Assembly (NCBI GenBank): GCA_022826745.1
Contig: JAJDUI010000033.1
Span: 1-59,344 of the forward strand
Origin: Thermoanaerobaculia bacterium
GTDB taxonomy: Bacteria; Acidobacteriota; Thermoanaerobaculia; Multivoradales; Multivoraceae
DNA: 59,344 nt
Direction: 5' to 3'
Shown here piece by piece: positions 45,645 to 54,843 of this stretch. Made by a program: the position numbers and the translations under genes. Below the pieces are notes generated by a model. That model had not been told where the DNA came from, did no database searches, and saw only the letters and a list, made by a program, of their open reading frames with translations. Position 1 is the stretch's first letter. Every line of letters starts with the position of its first letter.

Positions 45645-47822
45645 ATGAACGACCACAGTCGTATCGTCTCACCGCTCACGCGCATCCGACGCGTCAGGAC
45701 CGCCGCGGCGGCGACCTGCGCCGCCGCCCTGCTGCTGGCCGCCGCCGACGCCGACGCCCAGCGCAACCGTCGGCGCCAGGCGGACGCCCAGTTCAGCGAC
45801 GCAACCACCGTCACGGTGGTCGAGGTCCCGGTCCAGGTGATCAGCAGCGGCGCGCCGGTGCGCGACCTCACCGTCAACGACTTCGAGCTCCTGGACGGTC
45901 GCAGGCAGGTCGAGATCACCGGCTTCGACTTCGTCGACCTGTCGCTGGTCGAGGGCAAGCCAACCCAGCAACAGATCCCCGTCGCCGCCAGGCGGCACTT
46001 CCTGCTGTTCTTCGACCTGTTCTTCACGGCCCCCGACTCGGTCGGCCGTGCCCAGCAGGCGGCGGCCGACCTCGTCTTGACGTCGCTGCATCCGACCGAC
46101 CTGGTCGCCGTCGCCGTGTTCGACACCCGGCCCCGGCTCGTTCTCGGTTTCACCTCGGACCGCAGCCAGCTCCGGCAGGCGATCCGGTCGCTGGGCCAGG
46201 TCCAGGTCGGCGAAACGGTCGTGCGCGACCCGCTCGGCCTCGTCATTTCGGACATCGGCTCCGCTCTGGCGGCGGGCGACGAAGTGGCGGGCGGGGCGCA
46301 GACCGCTGGCGGCATCGACGCCGGCGCGATGCTGGCCGAGACGCAGCGTGAACTCCAGAACCTCCAGGAACAGGCCGAGCGCGGAAACGAAGCCAGCAGG
46401 ATCGCCGCCATGACCCAGGGGATGAGCGCGCTTTCGGACTGGATGGCGTCGGTCGAGGGCCGCAAGCACGTCGTGTTCCTCTCCGAAGGCATGCCGACGA
46501 GGGTGCTGTACGGCAACCAGGGTCTGACCGAGGCAGATCGGGAGGCCCTGCTGGCCGACAACGAAGCCGTGTTGCGGGGCCAAACCCAGGAGGTGGATCA
46601 GCAGAGCACGTTCGGCGATTCCTCCGCCCAGAGCGCGATGGAACGCATGCTCAGACAGTTCCGTGAAGCGAACTGCACGATCCAGGCGGTCGACGTCAGC
46701 GGTCAGATCGCGGGCGAGGCAGCGAGCAGACGCGGTTCCCTGCTCCAGATGGCGAAGGACACGGGCGGCGAGATGTTCTCGAACTTCACGAACCTCGGGG
46801 ACGCGATGGACGAGATGCTGGAGCGCAACAGCGTCACCTACCTCCTGGCCTTCCAGCCCGGCAACCTCAAGCCGGACGGCAAGTTCCGCCGACTCCGCGT
46901 ACGGCTCAAGGACGCTCCCCGGGGCACGCAGGTCGTCCATCGTCCCGGCTACTACCCGCCCAGGACGTACGACCAGACGAGCCCGTTCGAGCGCGCGCTC
47001 GGCTCGGCCCAGGCCGTCATGGGCGGCGTCGAAACCGGCGACATCGACGCCGCCGTCCTGGCCACCGGCTTTCCCGCCGACAGCGGCAAACCGTATGCCC
47101 CGGTGCTGATCACGGCCCGCGGCGAGGATCTCCTGGCCGGCGTGAACGGCGACGTCCTTCCGATCGAGATCTACGCCTACGCGCTGGACGAGAACGGCAC
47201 CGTGCGCGACTTCTTCTCCACCCGCATGGGCCTCGATCTGGCGCAGGCCGGCGCCGCCATCCGCCAGAGCGGGATCAAGTACTGGGGGCACTTCGACCTC
47301 GATCCCGGTCTCTACTCGGCGCGGGTCCTGCTCCGCAACGACGTCACCGGGCGCCGGGCGCTCGCAACGGCCGTGCTGGACGTTCCCGGCGACGGTCCCG
47401 TACTGCAGCCACCCCTGTTCCCGGAACCGCCGACGAAGTGGCTGCTACTGCGCGAGGACGCGTCCGAGCAGCGGCAGGACGTCGCTTTCCCCTTCCTGCT
47501 GGAGGGCGCGCCGTTCATCCCGGCCGCCCGGCCCGAGGTCGCCAGCGGCGGCGAGGCGCAGATCAGCCTGGTCGGCATGAACCTGGCGGCCGGCTCCGTC
47601 TCGGTGCGCGCCCAGGTCTTCGGTGCGAACGGAGAGGCTATCGCCGGCGGCGGCGAGATCGTCCTGGAAGCGAACCAGGCGAGCGGCGGCGCCCTCTCCC
47701 GGCTAAACGGGAAGTTCGTCGCCGGGAACAGGCTCGAACCCGGCGACTACACCTTGACCGTCACCGTGACCGACGCGGCGAACGGGCAGCACTCGTCATC
47801 GACGCCGATCCGAGTGCTGTAG
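45645..47822 (+). CDS. Exported VWFA-related protein 2
   Basis: A 725-residue paralogue of VWFA protein 1 with the same order: signal peptide (about 1-39), entry beta domain (VVEVPVQVISSGAPVRDLTVNDFELLDGRRQVEITGFDF), VWA-type domain and two C-terminal beta domains. The MIDAS position reads DLFFT (Asp124), so the metal site is degenerate. An AAGGAG ribosome site lies about ten bases before the ATG. It follows VWFA 1 by 68 bases in the same direction. Its end faces the metzincin gene, with a REP-like hairpin between them. Confidence 0.85.
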   Translation: MNDHSRIVSPLTRIRRVRTAAAATCAAALLLAAADADAQRNRRRQADAQFSDATTVTVVEVPVQVISSGAPVRDLTVNDFELLDGRRQVEITGFDFVDLSLVEGKPTQQQIPVAARRHFLLFFDLFFTAPDSVGRAQQAAADLVLTSLHPTDLVAVAVFDTRPRLVLGFTSDRSQLRQAIRSLGQVQVGETVVRDPLGLVISDIGSALAAGDEVAGGAQTAGGIDAGAMLAETQRELQNLQEQAERGNEASRIAAMTQGMSALSDWMASVEGRKHVVFLSEGMPTRVLYGNQGLTEADREALLADNEAVLRGQTQEVDQQSTFGDSSAQSAMERMLRQFREANCTIQAVDVSGQIAGEAASRRGSLLQMAKDTGGEMFSNFTNLGDAMDEMLERNSVTYLLAFQPGNLKPDGKFRRLRVRLKDAPRGTQVVHRPGYYPPRTYDQTSPFERALGSAQAVMGGVETGDIDAAVLATGFPADSGKPYAPVLITARGEDLLAGVNGDVLPIEIYAYALDENGTVRDFFSTRMGLDLAQAGAAIRQSGIKYWGHFDLDPGLYSARVLLRNDVTGRRALATAVLDVPGDGPVLQPPLFPEPPTKWLLLREDASEQRQDVAFPFLLEGAPFIPAARPEVASGGEAQISLVGMNLAAGSVSVRAQVFGANGEAIAGGGEIVLEANQASGGALSRLNGKFVAGNRLEPGDYTLTVTVTDAANGQHSSSTPIRVL

Positions 47823-47856
47823 ACCGCCGGGACGACTTCGCGCCGAGGCGGGTGCC

Positions 47857-47882
47857 GGTGCGCCGGCCTTCCGGCCGGCTCC
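47857..47882. repeat. REP-like GC hairpin, copy 3
   Basis: GGTGCGCCGGCC-TTCC-GGCCGGCTCC sits in the 72-bp gap between two converging genes. It matches, in one or the other orientation, the elements at 8705-8730 and 14358-14380. It may work as a bidirectional terminator. Confidence 0.55.
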
Positions 47883-47894
47883 GGCTGGCGGTTG

Positions 47895-50426
47895 CTACGG
47901 ACCGCAGAACGCCTTCAGGTCGCTCACCGCCGCCGCGGTCTGGCCCAAGGGGTTGCCGTGGGTCCACGGCGATCCGCCATCCGGCGGACGGACCTCGATG
48001 TTGAACGCCAGGTCTGTCACCGGCGCGACGAATACCCATCTACCGCAGTTTCCGGCGGGCGGTTTCAGTACCTTGATCAGCACTTCGGCGTTGTTCTTGT
48101 CGAAGAAGTAGAGGATGGCCGACTGCTCGGAGTCCAAGCCGTAGTCCTTGACCGGGGTGCTTGACGGCTCGCCATCCTTCAGGAACTCGACGCACATGGC
48201 GACTTCGTAACCACCCTTCATGGTTGCGACCGGCTGAGGTTCGCAGTCAGACCTCTCTCCCGCGGTCAGCGCATGCTGAATGGAAGCCGGCCGGAAGCCG
48301 GCATCCACCAGGTCCACGCCGTCCCGCGGGTGTCCAGCCGTCACGACGCCTTGATCCCCCGCAGCCACGGTTCCGGCAACGAATGCGGCGTCCGGATCAC
48401 AGGGAAAGTGCTTCAACGCACTCGCAGTTGCGGCATCGCCGCCGCCGCGCGGGTTCCTGTGCTCCCAGAATCTGTCGGTCCCCACTTCGTCGATCCGCAG
48501 ATTGAAGGCCAGCGTCGTGACCGGAGCGACGTACACCCAGAGGTAGTCGCTGATCACGCAGGCGTCCAGCACCTTGACCAGCACCTCCGCGTTGTCCCGG
48601 TCGAAGAAGTACAGGATGCCCGACTGGTCCGACTCGAGGCCGTAGTCCTTCGCGTCCTCCTTCACGATCGGACCCACGCCGCCCTCCAGGTACTCGACGC
48701 ACATGCTCACCGTGTAGCCGTGCGCGAACGTGATCAGCGGCGCGCTCGGCACACAGTCGCTGAAGTCCGTCGACGGCAGGACGATGGTCACCGGGTTGCT
48801 CGTGGAACGGCCGCTGTCGTTGAAGGCCCGCACCCGGAAGTCGTAGCGTCCGCCCGGAGTCAGTCCGGTGATGTCGGCGGTCGTGGTGTTCGCAGGCAGG
48901 GTGGAGTCCGTCCGCCAGCCGCCACTGTCGTGGCGGAGCTGGACCTCGAAGCCGGTCTCGTCGCCGGACCGGTCCACCCAGCTCAGACGCACACTCGTCG
49001 GACCCGTCGACATGCCGGTCAGGTCGCCCGGCGCCGTCGGCCCGGCTCCCGGCGGAGGCGGCGGCTCCGGATCTGGTCCCGCACCTCTTGGCAGCGCGTC
49101 GCTGTACCGCGCAACGATGCCGACCGTATCCCGGAGCGCACGCTCGTTCTCGCGCTCATTTGCGATTCCGAACACCGCGTTGCGGCCCTCGATTCTCGGC
49201 TGAACCCGCACCGTCGAAAACCACGGTTCCGGCCGTCCGCTGCCGTAGCTCATGATCGTGTCCCTGTCCGGAATGTTCGGATGCTGTCCAGTGAACCAGG
49301 TGTGTCCGAAGGCGAACGGCTGGACCGAGACGTTGTTCCGCCGATCCGCATCCGTCCAGTTGCTTCCCGCGTTCGGCGGATCGTGGTTCGCCCCCAGGTT
49401 GTGGCCGATCTCGTGGGCAAAGGTCTCGTCGCCACAGCCCTGCATCACCGTTATGCCATAGCCCAATGGCCAGAACGACCTCCAGGTCTGGCCCTTCTGC
49501 AGCACGTAGGCGATTCCACAGACGTTGCGGATCTCGGCGGTCGTGAAGAGATGGACCAGGTCCGCGTTGTGTTCGATGCGCAGATCCTGGATCTCCCGAT
49601 TCAGGCGGAGCCGGTTGAGGACGGCGCCGCCCCCGCCCTCGATGCTCAACGAGGCCGGAGCCTGCTGCAGATGAGCCAGACGGGCGACGACGTCCAGTTG
49701 ACCGTTGCGGAACACGGTGTTCAGGTAGTCGATCGAGTTGTTGATCGTCGGCTCGATCGCGCCGTCGCGAAGGATGTAGCGCTCGCCGGCCGCCTCGCTG
49801 TAGAGGATCATGATGTCGATGACGTTGTGATTCGAAGCGCTTGCCACGCCCTCCGGGGCGCCGCCGCGTTGCGCCTCGACCGCGGCCACCGGCAAGGGGC
49901 GATCCGGGAACACGCCCCCGGGGCAGTAGTCCTCCTTCGGCTTGCGCGTCATCGTCGACACGTTCTCGATCCGGCCCCGCCCGTTGGGCCGGGCCGAGAT
50001 CCGGTACTTCGCCCCGCCCGGAACGCCGAAGTGGCCCGCCAGGTGGCCGTTGGCGATCGTGAACACGACACTCTCGTAGTCCGAACCCGCCACCCGGCCG
50101 GCCCACATCGCGTCGCCGTCGCCACGGTCCTTGAAGACACTGAGTTCGGCCGCCAACCGGCGGCCGTCGGGAACCTCGACTTCCAGGCGCCGCGGAGCGG
50201 ACCGGATGAGGTCGATGTCGAGTTGGACCACATACGGCACGACACCCTCGTCCACCACCACGGGGTCGACCATCAGGGGCCCAAGTTCCAGCAGACGCTG
50301 GGCCTGGACACTCCCGGCCGTGACCAGCACCAAGAGACAAAAGGAAAGGAACCGGCATTGTCGCCACGCGGCCCGGCCCGGGGAATCCCCGGACCGGGCA
50401 AAAGGAGAACCCACCGTGAACACCAT
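47895..50426 (-). CDS. Secreted reprolysin-like metzincin, paralogue 1
   Basis: An 843-residue secreted metalloprotease. The order is signal peptide (about 1-42), prodomain (about 45-170) with a conserved KPKEDYCPGG, M12-type catalytic domain with HEIGHNLGANHD (His338, His342, His348) and Met-turn DTIMSYGSG, Pro-rich linker, FN3 domain, and two Cys-flanked C-terminal domains (core ILYFFDRDNAEVLVKVLDAC). In the second C-domain the LDAC segment is replaced by a divergent loop (KVLKPPAGNC). The ATG at 50426 gives the signal peptide. It lies 29 bases downstream of its paralogue in the same direction. Confidence 0.88.
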   Translation of the reverse strand: MVFTVGSPFARSGDSPGRAAWRQCRFLSFCLLVLVTAGSVQAQRLLELGPLMVDPVVVDEGVVPYVVQLDIDLIRSAPRRLEVEVPDGRRLAAELSVFKDRGDGDAMWAGRVAGSDYESVVFTIANGHLAGHFGVPGGAKYRISARPNGRGRIENVSTMTRKPKEDYCPGGVFPDRPLPVAAVEAQRGGAPEGVASASNHNVIDIMILYSEAAGERYILRDGAIEPTINNSIDYLNTVFRNGQLDVVARLAHLQQAPASLSIEGGGGAVLNRLRLNREIQDLRIEHNADLVHLFTTAEIRNVCGIAYVLQKGQTWRSFWPLGYGITVMQGCGDETFAHEIGHNLGANHDPPNAGSNWTDADRRNNVSVQPFAFGHTWFTGQHPNIPDRDTIMSYGSGRPEPWFSTVRVQPRIEGRNAVFGIANERENERALRDTVGIVARYSDALPRGAGPDPEPPPPPGAGPTAPGDLTGMSTGPTSVRLSWVDRSGDETGFEVQLRHDSGGWRTDSTLPANTTTADITGLTPGGRYDFRVRAFNDSGRSTSNPVTIVLPSTDFSDCVPSAPLITFAHGYTVSMCVEYLEGGVGPIVKEDAKDYGLESDQSGILYFFDRDNAEVLVKVLDACVISDYLWVYVAPVTTLAFNLRIDEVGTDRFWEHRNPRGGGDAATASALKHFPCDPDAAFVAGTVAAGDQGVVTAGHPRDGVDLVDAGFRPASIQHALTAGERSDCEPQPVATMKGGYEVAMCVEFLKDGEPSSTPVKDYGLDSEQSAILYFFDKNNAEVLIKVLKPPAGNCGRWVFVAPVTDLAFNIEVRPPDGGSPWTHGNPLGQTAAAVSDLKAFCGP
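48556..48802. repeat. Near-identical segment shared with 51099-51345
   Basis: This 247-bp block in the first C-domain and FN3/C-domain junction of metzincin 1 matches the corresponding block of metzincin 2 with two mismatches by eye, at a constant offset of 2543. The sequence on either side diverges. Confidence 0.85.
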
Positions 50427-50455
50427 CGTGGCGGACCCGGGCAGTGTGGACCTGG

Positions 50456-52969
50456 CTACCGGCTGCAGGCGAACGCCTTCGTGTCGCCCGCGGTCGCCGC
50501 GGTCTGCCCCAGGTTGTTGCTGTGAGTCCACGGCTCACCGCCTCCAGGAGGCGTCACGGCCAGATTGAACGCCAGGTCCGTGACCGGCGCCACGAACACC
50601 CAGTGATAGCCGTTCACGGGACAGGCGTCCAGCACCTTGATCAGGACTTCCGCGTTGTTCCGGTCGAAGAAGTAGAGGACGCCCGACTGCTTGGAATCCA
50701 GGCCGTAGTCCCGGACCTCCGCACCCAGCGTCTCGCCATCCTTCAGGTACTCGACGCACATGCTGATCTCGTAACCACCCAGCAGGCTCAGGACCGGCTG
50801 CGGCTCGCAGTCGGAGGCTTCGCCGGCGCCGATCGCCTGCCGCACCGAGGCCGGAGCAATGCCGGCGTCGACCAGGTCCACGCCGCCGAAGCCAATGTCG
50901 CCGCCAGCGTCGGTCAGCGCGGCGCCGGCCGCACCGGCCGCACAAGGGAACGCCGTGACATCGCCCATCGGCGTCGCGGTCACGCCGCCCCGCGGATTCC
51001 GGTGCGTCCAGCGCTCACCGGTCGCCGTCTCGTCGACGTACAGGTTGAACGCCAGGTCCGTGACCGGGGCCACGAACACCCAGCGGAAGCCGTTCACGAC
51101 GCAGGCGTCCAGCACCTTGACCAGCACCTCCGCGTTGTCCCGGTCGAAGAAGTACAGGATGCCCGACTGGTCCGACTCGAGGCCGTAGTCCTTGGCGTCC
51201 TCCTTGACGATCGGACCCACGCCGCCCTCCAGGTACTCGACGCACATGCTCACCGTGTAGCCGTGCGCGAACGTGATCAGCGGCGCGCTCGGCACACAGT
51301 CGCTGAAGTCCGTCGACGGCAGGACGATGGTCACCGGGTTGCTCGCGGAACGGCCACTACTGTTGAACGCCCGCACGCGAAAGTCGTAGCGCCCGCCCGG
51401 AGTCAGTCCGGTGATGTCGGCGGTCGTGGTGTTCGCCGGCACGGTGGAGTCCGTCCGCCAGCCACCCCGCCCCTGCCGGAGTTGAACTTCGAAGCCCGTC
51501 TCGTTGTCCGAGCGATCCACCCAGTTCAAACGCACGCTCGTGGGGCCCGTCGACGCGCCGGTCAGATCGCCCGGCGCCGTCGGCCCAGCTCCCGGAGGCG
51601 GAGGCGGCGGTTCCGGATCCGGACCCGGATCAGGTCCGGGTCCTCCAGGCAGCGAGTCGCTGTAGTGAGGCGCGATTCCAACAGCAAACTCACGCAAGGC
51701 CCGCTCATTCTCCCGCTCGCCGGCGACGCCAAACTCCACGGTGCGGCCATTGATCCTCGGCTGAACCCGCACGGTGGAGAACCACGGCTCCACTTCGCCG
51801 CTGCCGTAGCTCATGATCGTGTCCTTGTCCGGCGGGTTCGGGGAGGAACCACTGAACCAGGTGTGCCCGAAAGCGTAGGACCGTATGGCGCTCGTGTTCC
51901 GACGTTCCTCGTAGTTGTTGGTGTTCGGTGGATCGTGGTTCCCGCCCAGGTTGTGGCCGACCTCGTGGGCGAAGGTCTCGTCGCCGCAACCCTGCATCAC
52001 CGTCAGGCCGTAGCCGGTTGGCGAGAATGACGCCGCCGAATCGCCCCTCTCAAGAAGGTAGGCGATACCGCAGACGCCGGAGACCTCGGCGGTCACGAAG
52101 ATGTGAACCAGGTCCGCCTGGTGCTCGGCGCGGAGAGCCTGTACTTCCTGGTTGTTCGCCATCCGCTGGAGGACCGCGCCACCCGCGTTGGTGATCGTCA
52201 GCGAATCCGGCGCCTGCTCGTGGTGAACCAGCCGGGCGTTCAGATCCAGTTGCCCGTTGCGGAACACCAGGTTCAGGTAGTCGATCGACGCCTGCACGGG
52301 GGCGTCCACCGAACCGTCGCGGGCCTCGTAGCGCGCGCGGGCGTTCTCGCTGTAGATGATCAGCATGTCGAGATGGTTGTGGTTCGACGCCTGAACGACG
52401 CGCTCCGGCGCGTCGCTGCGCTGCGCCTCAATCGCCACAGCGGGCGACGGCCGGTCCGGGACCACGCCGCCGGGGCAGTACTCTTCCTTCGGCTTCCGGT
52501 GCATCGTCGACATGTTCTCGATCCGGCCCCGTCCGTCGGGCCGTGCCGAGATGCGGTACTTCGGCCCGCCGGGCACGCCGAAGTGGCCCGCCAGGTGATC
52601 GTTCGCGACGCTGAACACGACGCTCTCGTAGTCCGAACCGACCACCCGGCCGGCCCACATCGCGTCGCCGTCGCCGCGGTCCTCGAACACGCTCATTTCG
52701 GCGACCAGCAGCCGGCCGTCCGGCGCCGGCACCTCCAGGCGCTGCGGAGCGGATCGGACGAGGTCGATGTCGAGGTCGATCGCGTACGGCACGACACCCG
52801 GTTCCGACACCACCGGCTCCACGATGGCAGGGCCAAGGTCCAGTAGACGCTGCGCCTGGACGCTCGCGCCCGGGAACAGCAGGAAGAGACAGAACGGCAG
52901 AAACCGCCGCTGTCGAAAAACGGCCAGACCGCGGGATCCCGCGGCTCGGCCCACGTGAGAAACAGTCAT
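50456..52969 (-). CDS. Secreted reprolysin-like metzincin, paralogue 2
   Basis: An 837-residue tandem paralogue with the same layout: signal peptide (about 1-39), prodomain with KPKEEYCPGG, HEVGHNLGGNHD (His335, His339, His345), Met-turn DTIMSYGSG, a Pro/Asp-rich linker longer than in paralogue 1, FN3, and two Cys-flanked C-domains that are both intact. GCTATAGT lies just before the ATG at 52969 and could drive a short-leader transcript. The Met-turn and zinc motif together place it among metzincins. Substrate is unknown. Confidence 0.88.
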   Translation of the reverse strand: MTVSHVGRAAGSRGLAVFRQRRFLPFCLFLLFPGASVQAQRLLDLGPAIVEPVVSEPGVVPYAIDLDIDLVRSAPQRLEVPAPDGRLLVAEMSVFEDRGDGDAMWAGRVVGSDYESVVFSVANDHLAGHFGVPGGPKYRISARPDGRGRIENMSTMHRKPKEEYCPGGVVPDRPSPAVAIEAQRSDAPERVVQASNHNHLDMLIIYSENARARYEARDGSVDAPVQASIDYLNLVFRNGQLDLNARLVHHEQAPDSLTITNAGGAVLQRMANNQEVQALRAEHQADLVHIFVTAEVSGVCGIAYLLERGDSAASFSPTGYGLTVMQGCGDETFAHEVGHNLGGNHDPPNTNNYEERRNTSAIRSYAFGHTWFSGSSPNPPDKDTIMSYGSGEVEPWFSTVRVQPRINGRTVEFGVAGERENERALREFAVGIAPHYSDSLPGGPGPDPGPDPEPPPPPPGAGPTAPGDLTGASTGPTSVRLNWVDRSDNETGFEVQLRQGRGGWRTDSTVPANTTTADITGLTPGGRYDFRVRAFNSSGRSASNPVTIVLPSTDFSDCVPSAPLITFAHGYTVSMCVEYLEGGVGPIVKEDAKDYGLESDQSGILYFFDRDNAEVLVKVLDACVVNGFRWVFVAPVTDLAFNLYVDETATGERWTHRNPRGGVTATPMGDVTAFPCAAGAAGAALTDAGGDIGFGGVDLVDAGIAPASVRQAIGAGEASDCEPQPVLSLLGGYEISMCVEYLKDGETLGAEVRDYGLDSKQSGVLYFFDRNNAEVLIKVLDACPVNGYHWVFVAPVTDLAFNLAVTPPGGGEPWTHSNNLGQTAATAGDTKAFACSR

Positions 52970-52975
52970 GGAATC

Positions 52976-52983
52976 ACTATAGC
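52976..52983 (-). promoter_or_regulatory. Candidate -10 element (GCTATAGT) of metzincin 2
   Basis: On the minus strand TATAGT ends six bases before the ATG at 52969, the same geometry as TACAAT before the S10 gene. It may be an internal promoter of the minus-strand run. Confidence 0.4.
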
Positions 52984-53010
52984 GCCGGGCAGGCGCCGGC
53001 CCACCAGGAC

Positions 53011-54834
53011 TCAGCGAACGTCGACGCCGCCCCTGAGGAACGACTGGCGGCCGCCGAGGTCGTCCCGCAGGCCGATGCCCAGGTCGTGGTAGCCGCCCTC
53101 CATCGTGAGCTCCAGGCCGTAGCGCCAGGTGCCGCCCTCGATCTCGGCCAGGCGGTCGGCCGGCACCGCGATGTTGAGATCCGTCCGCTGCGGTTCGGTC
53201 GTGTGGTCCTTCTCGTCCCGGGCCGCCATCCAGAGCTGGATGCGGCCATGGTGGACGCCGTCGCGCGGGATGAGCGTCAGGTCCTCCCAGGCCACTTCGA
53301 GCACGAGGGGAACGTCGTAGTTCCCGTCGGGCCGGCGCTTCGGCGGCAGGTTGTGGAGCCGGACGGCGAGCGGGTTCTCCAGCATGTTCAGGTGCAGGGC
53401 CGACAGGGTCCCCTCGATCATCCGGGACTCGAGCGTCTTGTCCCGGTAGCCCTTGCGGTAGCGGACCTCGGCGCCCCGCGGCCTGTTCTTCCAGATCACC
53501 TCGATCCGGTGGTACGCGCCCCCGCCGGCCAGATCCGGCATGTAGCCCAGAGCGTAGTAGTTGCGGAAGTCGGCGGCGACCTGGAGCAGGTCCGGCGTCA
53601 CCCGGTTCGTGTTGAGGATCGCTCGGCCGCCCGTCTCCTCCGACATCAACTGCAGCGGACTCTGGAGATTCGTCCGGATGATCGTGTCGATCTGGGCCAT
53701 CTGGCCGGGCAGACCCGCCACCGCGCTGTCGATCGTGCCCTGCGAGTAGACCGTCAGGCCGCGCGCGTCGATCGTGTAGAAGCTGACCCGGTTCGCGTTC
53801 GCCGACGCGGCAAGCTGCTGGAACCGCCGCGACATGTCGTACTCCGTCATCTCGATCAGCGAGACCGCCTGTTCCCACACGCCGTGGAGGAAGTAGAAGA
53901 TGTCCTCGCCGGCGATCATCGGGATGCCGTCGGCGACATAGACGACCGCCTTGCGGCCCGGAGCGGCCGACAGGTTCTCGACCAGACGCATCAGGCCGTC
54001 GATCGACATGTTCGTCTCATTGCGGACCGACCCGGCGTAGTTGATCAACTGCTCGCGGGCCAGCACCGCGCTACCGCCGATCAGACCGCCCTGCCGCGCC
54101 GCCTCGATCCGCCGTTCGTTGTCCGTCCGGTTCTCGATCTCCGTGTTCACGTCGTTGATCACCTCGAACAGGTCGCGGCGCTCGCTGTTCCGGTGCACCC
54201 GCTGGCCGGTGAACTCCTCGAGTTCCAACAGTGCCCGCCGCACCTGGTCGCGATCGTTCGTGAACGGCATCCGCAGGTTCAGGTAGCGGTCGAAGCTCGC
54301 GAGCATGATCCGGTCTTCGGGCCTCAGGTGCTCCCGGATGAATGCTCGCAACTCGCGCATCACCCGGTTGCGGTTCGGCGGCGTCAGGTTCAGGTTGTCG
54401 ATGTAGAAGACGACGTGGAGCGCCTGTTCCGGCGGCACGGTCACGGGTTGCCGCGCGGCCGCCTCCCGTTCGAGCGGATCGGCGGGAAGCGGTGCGAGCA
54501 GCGGTTCCGCCTTCAGCTCGCCGCCGCGGCGCACGAGGAGCTCGTCGCCCTGCTGCTCCACCGCGTAGAAGTTGCTGATCGGCACGGAGCGTCCGTCGAC
54601 CCGGAGTTCGAAGTCGTCCGGGCCCAGGCCCAGCACCGGTTTGCCGTCGGCGCCCGTCACGTAGACGTCGACGTTGACGACCTCGACGTTGACGACCTCG
54701 ACGAAACCGGGCCCCGAGGGCGCGCGGACGTCGCCGGGCTGGGCGGCGGCGGGAAGCGAGGCCGCGAGCCCCAGGAGAACGGCGGCCAGCGGGTTGATCG
54801 AGCGAGGGATCGCGGCTGAGTCCGCAATGGTCAT
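53011..54834 (-). CDS. Exported VWFA-related protein 3
   Basis: A 607-residue exported protein with a signal peptide (about 1-32), an entry beta domain (VDVYVTGADGKPVLGLGPDDFELRVDGRSVPI), a VWA-type domain and a C-terminal beta domain. The MIDAS position reads DNLNL, so metal binding is doubtful. A 15-bp tandem repeat codes VEVVN twice just after the signal. It lies between a sulfatase-fold lipoprotein gene (9 bases upstream) and the metzincin pair (41 bases downstream), all minus strand. Confidence 0.85.
   Translation of the reverse strand: MTIADSAAIPRSINPLAAVLLGLAASLPAAAQPGDVRAPSGPGFVEVVNVEVVNVDVYVTGADGKPVLGLGPDDFELRVDGRSVPISNFYAVEQQGDELLVRRGGELKAEPLLAPLPADPLEREAAARQPVTVPPEQALHVVFYIDNLNLTPPNRNRVMRELRAFIREHLRPEDRIMLASFDRYLNLRMPFTNDRDQVRRALLELEEFTGQRVHRNSERRDLFEVINDVNTEIENRTDNERRIEAARQGGLIGGSAVLAREQLINYAGSVRNETNMSIDGLMRLVENLSAAPGRKAVVYVADGIPMIAGEDIFYFLHGVWEQAVSLIEMTEYDMSRRFQQLAASANANRVSFYTIDARGLTVYSQGTIDSAVAGLPGQMAQIDTIIRTNLQSPLQLMSEETGGRAILNTNRVTPDLLQVAADFRNYYALGYMPDLAGGGAYHRIEVIWKNRPRGAEVRYRKGYRDKTLESRMIEGTLSALHLNMLENPLAVRLHNLPPKRRPDGNYDVPLVLEVAWEDLTLIPRDGVHHGRIQLWMAARDEKDHTTEPQRTDLNIAVPADRLAEIEGGTWRYGLELTMEGGYHDLGIGLRDDLGGRQSFLRGGVDVR
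54669..54698. repeat. 15-bp tandem repeat in VWFA protein 3
   Basis: CGACGTTGACGACCT occurs twice in direct succession, followed by a partial third unit. It encodes VEVVN-VEVVN on the minus strand. As a multiple of three it changes length without frameshift. Confidence 0.85.
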
Positions 54835-54843
54835 GGTGAGAGC

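Noticed and set aside
48273..50525. 750-codon plus-strand open frame opposite metzincin 1
   Set aside because: Antisense shadow; the apparent repeats in it simply mirror the C-domain duplication on the other strand.
51590..51660. Repeat-rich GGATCCGGACC-type stretch as a CRISPR-like or regulatory repeat
   Set aside because: It encodes the Pro/Gly/Asp linker of metzincin 2; there is no spacer structure.
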